Below, one piece after another: positions 1 through 9,694 of a stretch of 32,639 bases of DNA (the stretch's first letter is position 1; the number at the start of each line of letters is the position of its first letter). The notes beneath the pieces are model-generated. The model saw nothing but the letters and a program-made list of their open reading frames with translations, had not been told where the DNA came from and made no database searches. Source of the DNA: Gnetum montanum (Eukaryota > Streptophyta > Gnetopsida > Gnetales > Gnetaceae); assembly GCA_015680685.1 (NCBI GenBank), contig MNCI01025288.1:30071-62709 (forward strand), in the 5' to 3' direction. A program made the position numbers and the translations under genes.

Positions 1-307
1 TCATCACATCTTGTCTAAAAGCTTTAAGATCATCATAGGACCAAGCAAAATTGTCCAAATTATCTCTTAGACATGACAACAAGTCTTGCTTGAAACTCGA
101 GTCTCTTTCCTTTGTAACATTCAACATCTTTGGCATCTTGTCTAATCCAAAATTCACTACCTCGAAAGCTTGACTATCTGAGTCTTTTAAATCTTTTCCA
201 GTAAGTAAATTTTTCTTGAATTCATGTTCCAAATCAATCATCCTTTTTGGAATGAAATTAGCTTTGGAATTTGATAACGTTTCAGGTGTCACTTGAACCT
301 CAAATTC
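1..307 (-). pseudogene. Pre-RT spacer of element 1 pol (continues off window)
   Basis: Read on the minus strand in the frame of the protease-RNase H ORF, the sequence continues after a single TAA (next to position 308) with an open frame of about 100 codons. It ends near the window edge with NLDNFAWSYDDLKAF. This matches the 'FAWS..DM' motif that in plant Tat-type gypsy polyproteins lies a few dozen residues before the reverse transcriptase core. RT should therefore begin just left of the window. The TAA could be a decayed CAA, GAA or AAA codon; which one is not visible. The identification rests on this motif and on position. Confidence 0.7.
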
Positions 308-1354
308 TTATTTATTCTTCATAAATCTTAGTACTTGATCATCTTCTTCAAATACTTGTAAATTTCTTATATTGTCTAGTACTGATGGCTGATGTTCTTC
401 TTCAATCATGACATCTTTGTAACTCTCTAATAATTGCATATCCAATGTTGAAGCTGCCTTTGCCAAATGGTCTGCTATAAGATTCTCTGCTCTATTTATA
501 TGCTCTATTTGACAATGTTGAAATTGATCTAACATCTTGCAAGCAAGTTGCTTATAAGGTTTTAAGAATAAACTCTTTACTACACAGTTACACTTTACTT
601 GTTCACAAACTAATCTTGAGTCTCCTTTTATAGTGATTACTCTGATCTTTTTGTCTAGAGCTATTCTCATACCAATACATAAAGCTTCATACTCAGCCTT
701 ATTGTTAGTACAACGGAAAGATAGATGAATTACTTTGAGCATTTCAGGTGAATCATTCTTGAATATAACTATTCCAACTCTTGCACCTTTTGAATTACAT
801 GAACCATCAAAGTGTAACTCCCAGTTATCCTCTTGCTTTGACTGTTCTTTTTCAGGACTGTAACTTTCTTGGAGTGTACAAATTTTGTTTTCAACACCTC
901 CTTTTTCAACCATTTTACTTTTTCCATTTGAAGTAATATTATCTATCATCAAAGGCTCGCTATAGATGTAGATTTTATTTGGTTCTCCCTTCCAAAGTAA
1001 CCACATGTGGGAATAATCTGTTGATATGTAACCTAAAAAATTCTTGCTCCAACTTCTACTCAATAAGAGACTATGTGAATTTGGTATATCTACCACTTGA
1101 ATAGTTACTTTACTTCTAATGTGGGGTTCAAAAACAATTTCCAATAGAACATTTGGTAATTGACCCACAATCTTCACTCTACTTTTATCCACTAAAACAA
1201 TCTTTTTATTTGATTTTTCAGGAATCAAACCAAGTTTCTTACATATAGACAATGGCATTATAGTAGATGTAGCTCCAGAATCAACCAAACAATTGTGTAA
1301 GTATTTATCCTTTAACTTCATTTTCAAAAGAAAAGGATGAGATTCCTTTATCAT
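308..1354 (-). CDS. Gypsy protease fused to RVT_3 RNase H (element 1 pol, N-terminal part)
   Basis: This 348-codon open frame carries two domains. Residues about 10-115 form a retropepsin-like aspartic protease with active site D25-S-G-A-T and a later LLLSRSW segment. Residues about 178-305 form an RNase H of the RVT_3 ('archaeal-like') type, with all four acidic catalytic positions in place: D183 (HFDGS), E221 (NNKAEYEAL), D245 (KGDSRL) and D295 (IADHLAKAA). A polar linker of about 60 residues joins them. The protease would cut Gag-Pol, and the RNase H would degrade RNA in RNA-DNA hybrids during reverse transcription. The first ATG is arbitrary, because coding homology (the gag-protease linker) continues upstream in another frame. 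A TAA ends the frame before the pre-RT spacer. Catalytic residues are intact but the element is probably inactive. Confidence 0.85.
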   Translation of the reverse strand: MIKESHPFLLKMKLKDKYLHNCLVDSGATSTIMPLSICKKLGLIPEKSNKKIVLVDKSRVKIVGQLPNVLLEIVFEPHIRSKVTIQVVDIPNSHSLLLSRSWSKNFLGYISTDYSHMWLLWKGEPNKIYIYSEPLMIDNITSNGKSKMVEKGGVENKICTLQESYSPEKEQSKQEDNWELHFDGSCNSKGARVGIVIFKNDSPEMLKVIHLSFRCTNNKAEYEALCIGMRIALDKKIRVITIKGDSRLVCEQVKCNCVVKSLFLKPYKQLACKMLDQFQHCQIEHINRAENLIADHLAKAASTLDMQLLESYKDVMIEEEHQPSVLDNIRNLQVFEEDDQVLRFMKNK

Positions 1355-1364
1355 ATGAGGTTTT

Positions 1365-1589
1365 TAATTTCTCATCATTATTAGACACATAACTTAACTC
1401 TGATTCTCTAACTCTCATTTTACCTTTAATGAACTCTAAAGCCTTTCTTTGTTGATCTCCTATTTGAAGCAACTGATAAAAACTAATATTGGCCTTGACA
1501 TGTTTAAGGTCTTCAATCAAATCACCAATAAAGCAATCGTATTCTCCATCACCAATAAAGCTTGTTCTCTTTATCCATTTATTAAAAGA
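1365..1589 (-). pseudogene. Gag-protease linker of element 1
   Basis: In the same frame as gag, after the stop at 1590, the minus strand resumes with an LIEDLKHVKANISFYQLLQI block. Element 2 carries the near-identical LVEDLKRVKANISMYNLL, so this is a conserved element-encoded segment. In gypsy polyproteins a block of this type sits between gag and the protease. The frame then differs by one from the protease ORF that starts at 1354, with an overlap around 1305-1370. Either a one-base indel or a frameshift signal lies near the A-rich run at about 1360-1370; the sequence does not decide between them. Confidence 0.65.
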
Positions 1590-2978
1590 CTAATTTGGAG
1601 TGCTTTGCTCCACTTGATCATCTTTACCTTTATTCTTATCTCTTCTATTTGGCTCAAAAGCTTTTCTCGTAGTAGATGGATCAGTAATAACATTTGGAGG
1701 TCTAGAAGTAGTTAATCTTTCTTTTGATCGAAGATTATATTCATTTTCCTCATTGTTATTGCATTCCTCATCGGAAGACATATCTTCTTCAAAACTTGAT
1801 AGAGAAGAAGTATCACTAGATCCATTGCTAGAAGATTTACTTGCATAATGAACACTAGATAACTCATTATCAGATTCAATATCAAGAAAGTTGGATATAA
1901 TAAGGTCACTTTCATCCTCATCTTCTGCTAACTTAGTGTCTTGATGTTTATGCTTTCTATTTTTCCTTTCTTCCTTGATATTAACTCTTGCCAAAGCTTT
2001 TTCAAGCTTCACTATTTTGTTAGACATATCTCTCATTAATTGTCCTTTTTCAGATCCTACTCTTTCATGTTCTTGCTCTATCTTAACATGAGATGGACCT
2101 GGTAAAGCTTTAAATTGAGCAAAATCTTGCATAGGAATCATAACTCTTTCTTCTCTTTTTTGAATTGCAATATTTTCTTCAGGATTCAAGTTCAACTATT
2201 TTTCTAACTGTATAGCTTCACTAAAGTAGTCATTTAGTGTAGTTAAGTTTGGAGTTCTCCTTAACCAAATTGAAATGTTGGGGTTGACAGCCTTAAGATA
2301 AGTTTCTTTAAGCATTTCTTCTGATGGTCTATATTGTCTTTGAAAGAGTCCACAAATTCGTTGAAACTTGATGTTAAAATCTCTAATTGACTCTTTAACT
2401 CCTTGCTTAGCTTGTATCAGCCCACAGTATAGTTGTTGTTGATCTAATTGATTACCAAACTGGGCTAAGAAAAGATTCTTCATGTCATCCCAACTTGTAA
2501 TACTATTACTTGGTAAGTTTGAATACCAAATCTGAGCCATATCCTTTAGATTTGATACAAACAACCTACAAGCTTGATCTTGATGTTGAATATTTGCATG
2601 AGCCAAAGCTATCTCAAACATGTGAATATATTCTTCAACTAAATAAGCTTTTCCAAGAATAAAAGGCTCAGGCAAATATTTGTAAACTATCTTAGAAATA
2701 TCATTGTAATTTTGAAATCTTAATGGTGTAACTATTTGCCAACGATTCGCCATCCTATTCCTTTGTAATGTTGAACTCTTAGACTTTCTAGATCTTCTCT
2801 TATAAATCGATAAACCAGATATAATGGGTGATCTTCTTGATCTTCTAGTTTTCACTCCACTACTTGTTCCCAATTCAAAAACTTTCTTTTCTTCTTCTTC
2901 TGATGAAGAATCAGTCTTAGAATCTAGAATATCTTTTAAAACTTTTAAACTTTCCAAACTATCAATCTTCTTGATCAT
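1590..2978 (-). pseudogene. Gag polyprotein of element 1 (one in-frame stop)
   Basis: The frame opens at the ATG at 2978 and runs 260 codons to a TAG (2196-2198), then continues in the same frame for another 201 codons to 1590. The first part has a Ser/Glu-rich, then Arg/Lys-rich N-terminus and, from about residue 105 to 245, a Retrotrans_gag capsid-like region with typical anchors (YLVEEYIHMFEIAL, WYSNLPSNSITSWDDMKNLFLAQF, RDFNIKFQRI). The second part is a coiled, acidic and serine-rich tail ending in basic residues (NRRDKNKGK). I see no CCHC zinc knuckle. The role is assembly of the virus-like particle. One stop in about 460 codons marks it as decayed, unless the TAG is read through. Confidence 0.8.
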
Positions 2979-3077
2979 GAACTAAAAATACTATCTAATT
3001 TCTTAAGCATTTATAGCAACAAAGAATTGTTGATGTGCTAAAATTATAAGGCTTATGAACCTAGAGGCTGAACTTTT

Positions 3078-3103
3078 AGCCCTCCTTCTAGCACCAAAAG
3101 AAC
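3078..3103 (-). promoter_or_regulatory. Putative primer-binding region of element 1
   Basis: Just inside the inner LTR end, the minus strand reads CTTTTGGTGCTAGAAGGAG followed by GGCT. Element 2 has CCTTTTCGATGCTAGAAAG then AGGGCC at the same place next to its LTR end. The shared position and sequence point to the minus-strand primer-binding site. The differing bases fit decay of a CpG-containing ancestor. I could not assign the primer tRNA with confidence. Confidence 0.5.
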
Positions 3104-4661
3104 TGTTGGTGCTCGTTTGGGACGTGACCACCAACAAGTGTCCTCGAATAGGATTTAGGTGCTTACTGGTCTCTGGCAACACTAAGGCCCAGATACCTCC
3201 AAACAAACTCAGTACTTAATGTGAGTATGTATGTGTGTTGTTGAGGCATGCGGTTGTGTGAAATGTAACGATTACATTGTGTGTAAATTACAAATGACTT
3301 ACTTTAAAGAGATTCAGCCAACATTGCCAAGTACTGTGAGTTGTTGAAAGTTTCCTATTTTGTTCGACTGCCTAGTCTATGTGGTCCTTATAATACCTAC
3401 TTGTAACAAATAAAATTTTGTAAAAACATTTGAGCACAACTCCACAAATCTACTTCTAATTTTCCCCAGAGAAAGAGATAGTTCCACAAGAAAACTAGAA
3501 ATAGAGCAAGATTCAATGGAAATAAACAGAAAAGAAAAGAAAGCATATTTGTGTAGACCTCAAATATTTAAATAAGGTAAAATGACATGAGTAAACAGTT
3601 CGCAATAAAGCTATTCCAAATTCAATATCTATGAATTGTTCAAACTTCCAAGGCTCAAAGAAGCAATTTCTTCAAGACAATCCTACTATGCTACCAAAAA
3701 TTGCTGCGTAAACTACCACGTACAAGACTCCATTTTGGCTAGATAATAGATGTTAACGATTGCATTCAACAGAACCTTCGAAAGACTTGACAATTTCTGA
3801 TTGAAATACCACGGAAATTCACTTTAAATATAAAAAGAAGCTATTCTGGTCCCATGAAAACACCAAATATTTTTTGAACCCTCTTGACTACTGAATTGTT
3901 CAACGGCATGACTACAAGCAGAGCCTCTCTTACAACAATCCCAATAGCAGTTCCTATACGTTGCACAATAACAATTTACTACGAAAATTCTCTTAAGGCT
4001 TTTAAACACAAGCACTTCTATGGCAAAATTTTAATAGAAATTTCTATTGAGCAACAAGAACAATAAGAGCAATCTAAAAATCCCAAAATTACTTGCCAAG
4101 GATAATACTATATAAACCACTAGCTAAACAATTTAAACAAAACAAAAATAAAACATAACTCATAGGACTATGACAAAGAGGCTGAAATCTTTCCTTTAGC
4201 AAGCCATCTTACAAGCAATCGTCTTTACAAATCTTCTTTTTAAATGCTATTCTCAAGACCCCAAAGTGTGTCTTCAAGTGAGAGCCTAAGTGCTAGCTAA
4301 TAGCTTTCCAAAGTATGATCTCCAAAAGTGTGATGTATGAGACCTCTCCCAAAAAAAAGTTCTCCTTTTCTCCTTGACCCTTGAAGCCTTTTTATAGGGT
4401 TCCAAGGTAGGTAGGGAAGTTACATATTCAAAAATATCTTACCTAACTTCTCTCTCAAGTAACTTGCCCAACAAGTTATGGAGTATTAACTTAGGAAGTT
4501 AGGAAGTTAGGAGATAACTATTGCTTTTGAAAAATAAATCCAATAATTTCATATAATTGTTTACAATTATAGCTTTAATACCCTTTCATTTTTTTCTTGT
4601 TTTAAAATTTTGAAGAATGCCTATTGAAGTTCTTAGTGATTTTATAAACAAGGTGATAACA
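3104..4661 (-). repeat. 5' LTR of element 1
   Basis: The plus strand starts TGTTGGTGCTCG at 3104, beside the primer-binding region, and ends GGTGATAACA at 4661. This gives the element-strand boundaries TGTTATCACC ... CACCAACA, with a short TGTT/AACA inverted terminus, over 1558 bp. A TATA-like box lies inside, in the expected order for U3-R-U5. The inner end is well supported by the primer site. The outer end is chosen only for the TGTT terminus, and the partner LTR is outside the window. Small ORFs within it (for example at 3824-4066) are chance frames. Confidence 0.6.
4387..4398 (-). promoter_or_regulatory. TATA-like box in LTR of element 1
   Basis: The minus strand reads CCTATAAAAAGG, a strong plant TATA consensus, about 265 bp inside the proposed outer LTR end. 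This would set the U3/R border near 4360 and drive the element transcript leftwards. Confidence 0.55.
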
Positions 4662-5500
4662 TAATATCTACCTTGGCATAAATGTTGCTGGTACCTTAAT
4701 CCTAAATAATTCATGTGCACTTTCACCCATATAAAAATGGCTGGAAAATTTAAATTTGAAATATCAAGCCTGAATGTGAAGGCGCCAGGTCTGGAACTGC
4801 CAACAACTAATTCAAATTATCTTGCCCTTCCGAAAATCGTTACCAACAACTACCATCACGGGAGAAAGCTCAGCCACCGTGTTAGGAAATATTGCCCTGT
4901 GTCTCGTAAGATTCTGCAACCATTCTAACCTTCGCCTCTCACAAGTGCTCTTCCAGTTTTGATGATTATACAGAAATTTTGCAAGGTGTTTTATCCTTGA
5001 GCAAAGTAAATTCGTATCCGCCGCTGCCGCCGTCAAAGCCGGTGTTGTCACGCTTCAAGGAGAAGCTTCCGCTGGATTTGTGAAATCATGAACTGCCACC
5101 ACCCTCAGTGTACGCGGACGAGGCATCTATGGGTCGATCAAACCCTAGATCACACCTGGAAAACCTATCAATCCTAGATGAGGTGAAGACTAACTCCTTT
5201 GCCTGCTGGCTGTGCCTCCCTCAGCCAAATCTAGCCAAAGCCGAGGTCATAGCCGTTGCGCACGCGATAAAGGCTTCTCTTTCATCTGCCGCTAACTTCT
5301 TATCTGTCGTTGTGCATCCTCCCGCTGCTGGCCATCTATCCTCCGCTCACGCACAGTCCTCCCTTGTAGGTTTTGGAAGTATTCCTTGAGAATCTGGAGC
5401 CATTTTTGGCAATGTCGATGCCCAGGGTGACGCCCAAGCCCAAGTCAATGCAGACGTCTCTGATATTTTTGCTGTTTTATTTGGTTTTTTCTGCAATAGA
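4662..5500. other. GC-richer, gene-like stretch without a recognised gene
   Basis: This stretch lies between two gypsy copies and is visibly richer in G+C and CpG than either, above all from 4990 to 5480. Plus-strand frames are open for 60-95 codons (for example 4713-4928 and 5108-5389), but no single frame runs through it and I recognise no family. One plus frame from about 4927 reads as plausible protein up to a TGA near 5089. It may be a broken or split gene fragment carried between elements, or a regulatory region of one lost to insertions. No function is proposed. Confidence 0.3.
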
Positions 5501-6432
5501 AACCTTCTCATCCTTTTTTAATTAAATTTACCCAATGAAATTCAAAACCTATTGGTAATCCATTCATGAGGTCTTTCGCACGCTTCCAACTCTTAAGTGG
5601 ATCTTAATAATCCATTATCCAACATTAGCAGGGAGTATGCTTTTTATAGTAAATAATTTCATCCTTTGTTTGCTATTCCAGTCTTCAATAAAGGCATTTT
5701 AATCTTTCTTTCCAAGAGGGCCTCAACATCAAAATTATTTACCAATGGATGTTTCTTCAAAAATACCCATCAACTCACAATACTAAAATTGCAAATTTAC
5801 AACTAGGAATTGTGCTAATTTTAAATAAAATATTCCAACTATTCCATGGAATGGCCAAATGTGCCAACACTAAGGATTCTTAAGTGGAGAGGAACACACT
5901 TAACCTTGTTGCTTACATAATAGCCATGAATCATCACACTTGAGTTGTGCGGTCTATGAGAGGAAAAATGGAATTTTCCTAAGGTCACCTAATGATTATG
6001 GTTAATCACTCTTGAACTTCACATGTCTTACATTCACATGACCATAATGATAACATGATAAGTTAGCATAAGTTTTATCCTCCACAATCCAACATAACTA
6101 ATAAAATTTTTACCTTAAAAATGATTGGGAAGAATTAATTAGAGCATATCATATAAGGAGATTTTATATAATAGTAATATGATATAACATTTAAAACATT
6201 CTACTTACATCATTTTCAAATGGTGTTATGATGACCCAATGCCTAGTAACTCAAATGATCATAGTGATTCCTAAAATCATATGAAAAGCACAAATTAAAG
6301 CAAAATGAATAAGCTAAGAAAGAGATGATGGAAGATAAAACATGCATGAGAAAATGATGGAAATGCAAAGAAGATATGTAAATGCAACTATATACAAATG
6401 AAATGCATGAAGAATGAGAAGAAAACATGCAA
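5501..6432. other. AT-rich stretch, probable 3' part of element 2
   Basis: I see no coding frame with family features. The part next to 6433 should be the 3' untranslated region of element 2, which continues leftwards after the integrase tail. I searched by eye for a 3' LTR matching the one starting at 10184 and did not find it, so element 2 seems truncated on this side. The minus-strand frame at 6243-6428 is low complexity and not convincing. Confidence 0.35.
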
Positions 6433-6693
6433 CTAAGAATCTACCAAGTGTCCACGAGGGAAACTTGAGAAGAAATGCTTTAGATGAAATGCATTAAAAT
6501 TTCTATTTAATTTGTATCCTTGCAAATCATAAATTTTATAAACATTGGGGCCAATGATATTTGTGACTTGATATGGACTTGTCCACATAGTCGGAAACTT
6601 ATTTTTAGGACCTGTTTGACTAGACACTCTATCTCTTTTTAGGACTAGATCTTCTATTTTAAATACTTTACCTACATATTTCTTATCAAACCA
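6433..6693 (-). pseudogene. Integrase C-terminal (GPY/F-like) module of element 2
   Basis: Read from the TGG at 6693, the minus strand is open to the stop at 6433. It shows the typical tail of gypsy integrases: WFDKK, then VLKRDRVSSQTGPKNKF, then WTSPYQVTNIIGPNVYKIYDL and NAFHLKHFF. The G-P-N-V-Y-K and 'N..HLK' positions correspond to the GPY/F module that helps target-site binding. It starts right at a deletion junction: the codons before it belong to RT, not integrase. The final codons after HLKHFF are probably the true C-terminus of Pol. Confidence 0.8.
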
Positions 6694-6712
6694 TATTTTA
6701 AAAATTTGTCAA

Positions 6713-6925
6713 TGATTAAGGTTATGAAAATCAATACACAATCATAATTCACTTGTTCATTTCCTATTAACTACTAAATTTTATATCCAACTTGAATGTT
6801 TCATAGGATAAATAATTTTAGATTCTAAAAGTTTATCAATTTCTTCTTTCATCAAATTTTCAATCTTGGGATTAATGGATCTAAGTTTTTACCTCAATGG
6901 TTTGGTTTTGGTATGTAAGTAACCA
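6713..6925 (-). pseudogene. RT N-terminal fragment of element 2
   Basis: Minus-strand codons read HTKTKPLR, then LRSINPKIENLMKEEIDKLL, then IIYPMKHSSW, and finally LCIDFHNLNH. This is the start of a gypsy reverse transcriptase ('INPK..E..KEEI.KLL', 'YP..SSW', 'CIDFR.LN'). Three in-frame stops and one frame change interrupt it. After FHNLNH the homology ends abruptly at about 6712, and integrase-tail sequence begins at 6693. The whole catalytic palm, including the YXDD box, is therefore missing. Confidence 0.75.
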
Positions 6926-7107
6926 AATAAAGCTTCTCTAGTTGTCATTTTAGGAGAGATTTTATTTTAAAAATATGACATCCTTTAATATAACTTCTTC
7001 ATTAATTTGAGAAACTTTCAAACATTGATCACTAAATTCACCATTTGAAAATAAAAATTCATGAATATGATTATCATCGTCAAAACTTGGAAAGAAAACA
7101 TATTATC

Positions 7108-7265
7108 TAGAATATAATAAGAGTTAACCTTTTCAATAATAATTCTAAATCCCAAGCATTATGCCTAAAAGGAGTATCTAAAGAAGTGGCCAATTGAGCT
7201 AATACATCAAGAACATAATTTTCTTTTCTAGGGACATGTTGAATGGGCATATCATCAAAATTTAG
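7108..7265 (-). pseudogene. C-terminal remnant of RVT_3-type RNase H in element 2
   Basis: The minus strand encodes DDMPIQHVPRKENYVLD followed by VLAQLATSLDT. In RVT_3 RNase H domains the end reads 'I.H(I/V)PR..N..AD.LA.LAS'. Element 1 has IEHINRAENLIADHLAKAAS at the same place. Here the Asp that aligns with D295 of element 1 is part of LDVLAQL. The N-terminal three quarters of the domain, with FDGS, AEYEAL and the third Asp, is not seen. The fragment lies between protease and RT, in the same order as in element 1. Confidence 0.65.
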
Positions 7266-7609
7266 CTCACCTTCTAATATTTAATGGTTAGAATCTCATT
7301 TATATCTTTGTCCTTTTCTAATGATGGTGGATCACCTAAAAGAAACGTTTTTTCATCATGTTAATAATAAGGAAAAGCATCTTCATAAATCTCTTTACAT
7401 TCTCTAAAAGTAAAAGGATTTATTTCTAGGATTTCACTCTCATGGTCATTTATAACATATTCACCAAGCCCAACTTCAATAACTTCAATATAAAGATTAG
7501 TATTTTGATTTTCCAAAGATTGATTTTGTTAATTAAAATATGTTACCACTTGTTTATAAAAGGATCTCTTGGTATGACAATATATTCAGATTTTCCTTTA
7601 ATAGGAATT

Positions 7610-8097
7610 AATAATTATAAGAAATTTGACCTAAAGAAGCCCCCAAACATGGCTCCAAAAGTCCTAGATAAAAGCACACCATAAGTGGGTGACATATCAA
7701 GTACTAAAATATCCATATAGCATATAAAAGTAGGGTATTTCTTAATTTATACTTTTACTCCTTTTAATGATCCTACCATAGGTACATTAGATCCATCAAA
7801 TTGTATCACACTTCTTACCTATGGTAGCATTTGTGTGCCTAATGTTTTACATACCTCAATTAGCATGACACTAATAGTTGCACCAGAATCCATTACACAA
7901 TTGTGAACATTCTTTCCCAAAATGACCAAAGTTGTTAAGAAAGGTGGTTGATCTTTCTTATTATGCATAAAATTGCTTGAGTTTTGTATTGATAAAGCAT
8001 CAAGACTTACTACAAAATGAACTTGCCTTTCAATTGTTGGAGATTTTTCTTTATTCGTTTCAAGTGTATGAACTATCTTTTGAATCACATCTTTCAT
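7610..8097 (-). pseudogene. Aspartic protease of element 2
   Basis: From 8097 the frame is open for 92 codons and carries the catalytic NCVMDSGATISVM motif in its last third. After the stop at 7819 the same domain continues in decayed form: QFDGSNVPM, then LDMSPTYGVLLSRTFGAMFGG, which matches the late protease segment 'LLLSR.WS...LGG' of element 1. The retropepsin active site is intact, but a stop and probable frame changes split the domain. Role: cleavage of Gag-Pol. Confidence 0.75.
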
Positions 8098-8101
8098 TTC
8101 A

Positions 8102-8410
8102 TTAAAAATGTAGAAGATTATACATTGAAATGTTGGCTTTAACTCTTTTCAAATCTTCAACTAGGTCATAAGCTCTATGTTCATCTTTCGCTTCTTGTTG
8201 AGGTGGCGTTCTTCTAAGTATAGAAGGGAAGTTTGGTCGTTGTTGGATGTTTGCTTGGGATGGTCCAATTTGATTATTTGTGTTATTTTGACTAGGAGCT
8301 ATTTTTTTGGGAGAGGTATAAGGATTATTACTAGTTTGTTGTTGTTTGGTATTCATAATGTCACTAAGTCTATGATAGCAAGTGTTATGTGGGTTGGGAT
8401 CACTTACCAT
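8102..8410 (-). pseudogene. Gag-protease linker of element 2
   Basis: The open frame encodes an Asn/Gln/Pro-rich stretch (SPKKIAPSQNNTNNQIGPSQ), then RTPPQQEAKDEH and the conserved LVEDLKRVKANISMYNLL block. Element 1 has the same block with few changes between its gag and protease. The Gln/Asn-rich part is typical of poorly conserved linkers. The frame stops at 8102, five bases before the protease frame, so a single lesion separates the two. Confidence 0.7.
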
Positions 8411-8634
8411 GACTTGTTCTAATGAGGGAACTTCTGCATTTTCTATTTCATGAGGTATCCTAAGGACAATAATAGGGTATTTTTCATTTTGTTAATTTTG
8501 GACATTATCACCATAGAGTGCTAAAAATTTAAGACAAGTTTTCTTAGAATGTTGCCTAGTGTTATGAAGACAATAATAATCATATTGATCGATGTGCTTG
8601 ATCTTTTAGATTGTATAGGGACTTTATTTTTATT

Positions 8635-9694
8635 TCACTTCAATTCAACTACTTCATTGGAAGGCATTTGAAGTGAAGTTAATATTTGTGTCATTTGGTT
8701 TTCTGTTTGACAAGTAGATGCATTAGGATTAGATATTCTATTTGGATTTATGATGGATTGGATCAAAGCTTTTGATTGATTGTAACCTAAATTAACATTT
8801 TGTGGTAAAAATGAAGAGGATGTGGAACCTTGAAAATAACTACTTGTAGGTTGAGTCATTTCAAGGGGAGTGGGAGTTTGGGATAAAGTATTATTGATTC
8901 GAAAAACTTGTGATGGTAAAGGTGTAGACTGTATAGGATTACTAACATTTATCATCCCAAATTGAGTTTGAATACTATTCATCAAGGTAATTTTTTCTAA
9001 CTCAAAAAATTTAGCCATTACTTGTATTTCCATTATGTTGGGATCAGATTTAATGAAAAGAAAAAATGGGTTACTGGTATAGAGGTAAAAATTAAAAATA
9101 CCATCAAGTTGTGAGCACATCTCATTCGACACATAAGCAAGTTGATGAAGGAATCTTAGATTGTAATCACAGACATTTTTCCCTACTAGTTTTCCTATGC
9201 TTGTGAAATTACTTGATGCTAAGATAGGGCTAGTGAACTTATCAAATTCGAGTAGGAACTTATTTTTTAAACTCTTACCATGAGTTGATAGAGGAAATGG
9301 GAAGCATCAAAAATCATTGGGTGGTTTTGCTCTTGAAAGTTGTCACAAAGACCCTACATGTTATGTTGTTTTGAATTATGTTATGGATGCTTAGTAAGGT
9401 TTCAAGACATTGTATATGTTGGTGGGCATCACTAGTAGGGGCTATGGGATCAAAGAACAAATTTATGATTTAAAGTGATTTCGGAATATTGTGATAATTT
9501 GTGAAGTTAAAAGGGTTTCTCACCAAGGGAGCTAGGGGTTGATTGACAATCATCCTAGTTCGAAATCTTCTAGGGATAAAACTTGGAAATTGCAAAGCTT
9601 ATTGTTTTCTTAAAGTGAAATGAGAGGTAGTTGGTGGATTAGGGGTATGAGTAAAAGCTCTTTATTGAGTTGTTCTATGAGGAGGTTGGCTCAT
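8635..9694 (-). pseudogene. Gag of element 2
   Basis: An ATG at 9694 begins a minus-strand frame encoding MSQPPHRTTQ and then, with several stops and frame changes, a gag capsid-like region: HQHIQCLETLLSIHNI, CRVFVTTFKSKTTQ.F, LKNKFLLEFDKFTSPILASSNF and VCDYNLRFLHQLAY. The last 165 codons (9132-8635) are open and continue through FFLFIKSDPN to a Gln/Thr/Ser/Pro-rich tail. Compared with element 1 the layout is the same but the sequence is more decayed. It would form the particle shell of the element. Confidence 0.7.

Larger units (their letters stand above)
1..4661 (-). mobile_element. Ty3/gypsy LTR retrotransposon, element 1 (partial, Tat-like)
   Basis: The minus strand reads 5' LTR (about 4661 to 3104), a primer-binding-like motif, gag (2978-1590), protease fused to an RVT_3-type RNase H (1354-308) and the spacer that precedes RT, where the window ends. 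RT, RNase H, integrase and the 3' LTR lie off the left edge. The gag capsid region, DSGAT protease and FAWS-type pre-RT motif place it in Ty3/gypsy. The extra RNase H suggests the Tat lineage. Only a few stops and one frame change interrupt a long coding stretch, so this copy is decayed but less so than element 3. The RNase H before RT is not the layout I know for Tat elements, where it follows the classical RNase H. Confidence 0.85.

Noticed and set aside
3003-3206. Minus-strand frame just upstream of element 1 gag
   Set aside because: It runs across the primer-binding region and LTR end, so it is non-coding leader sequence.
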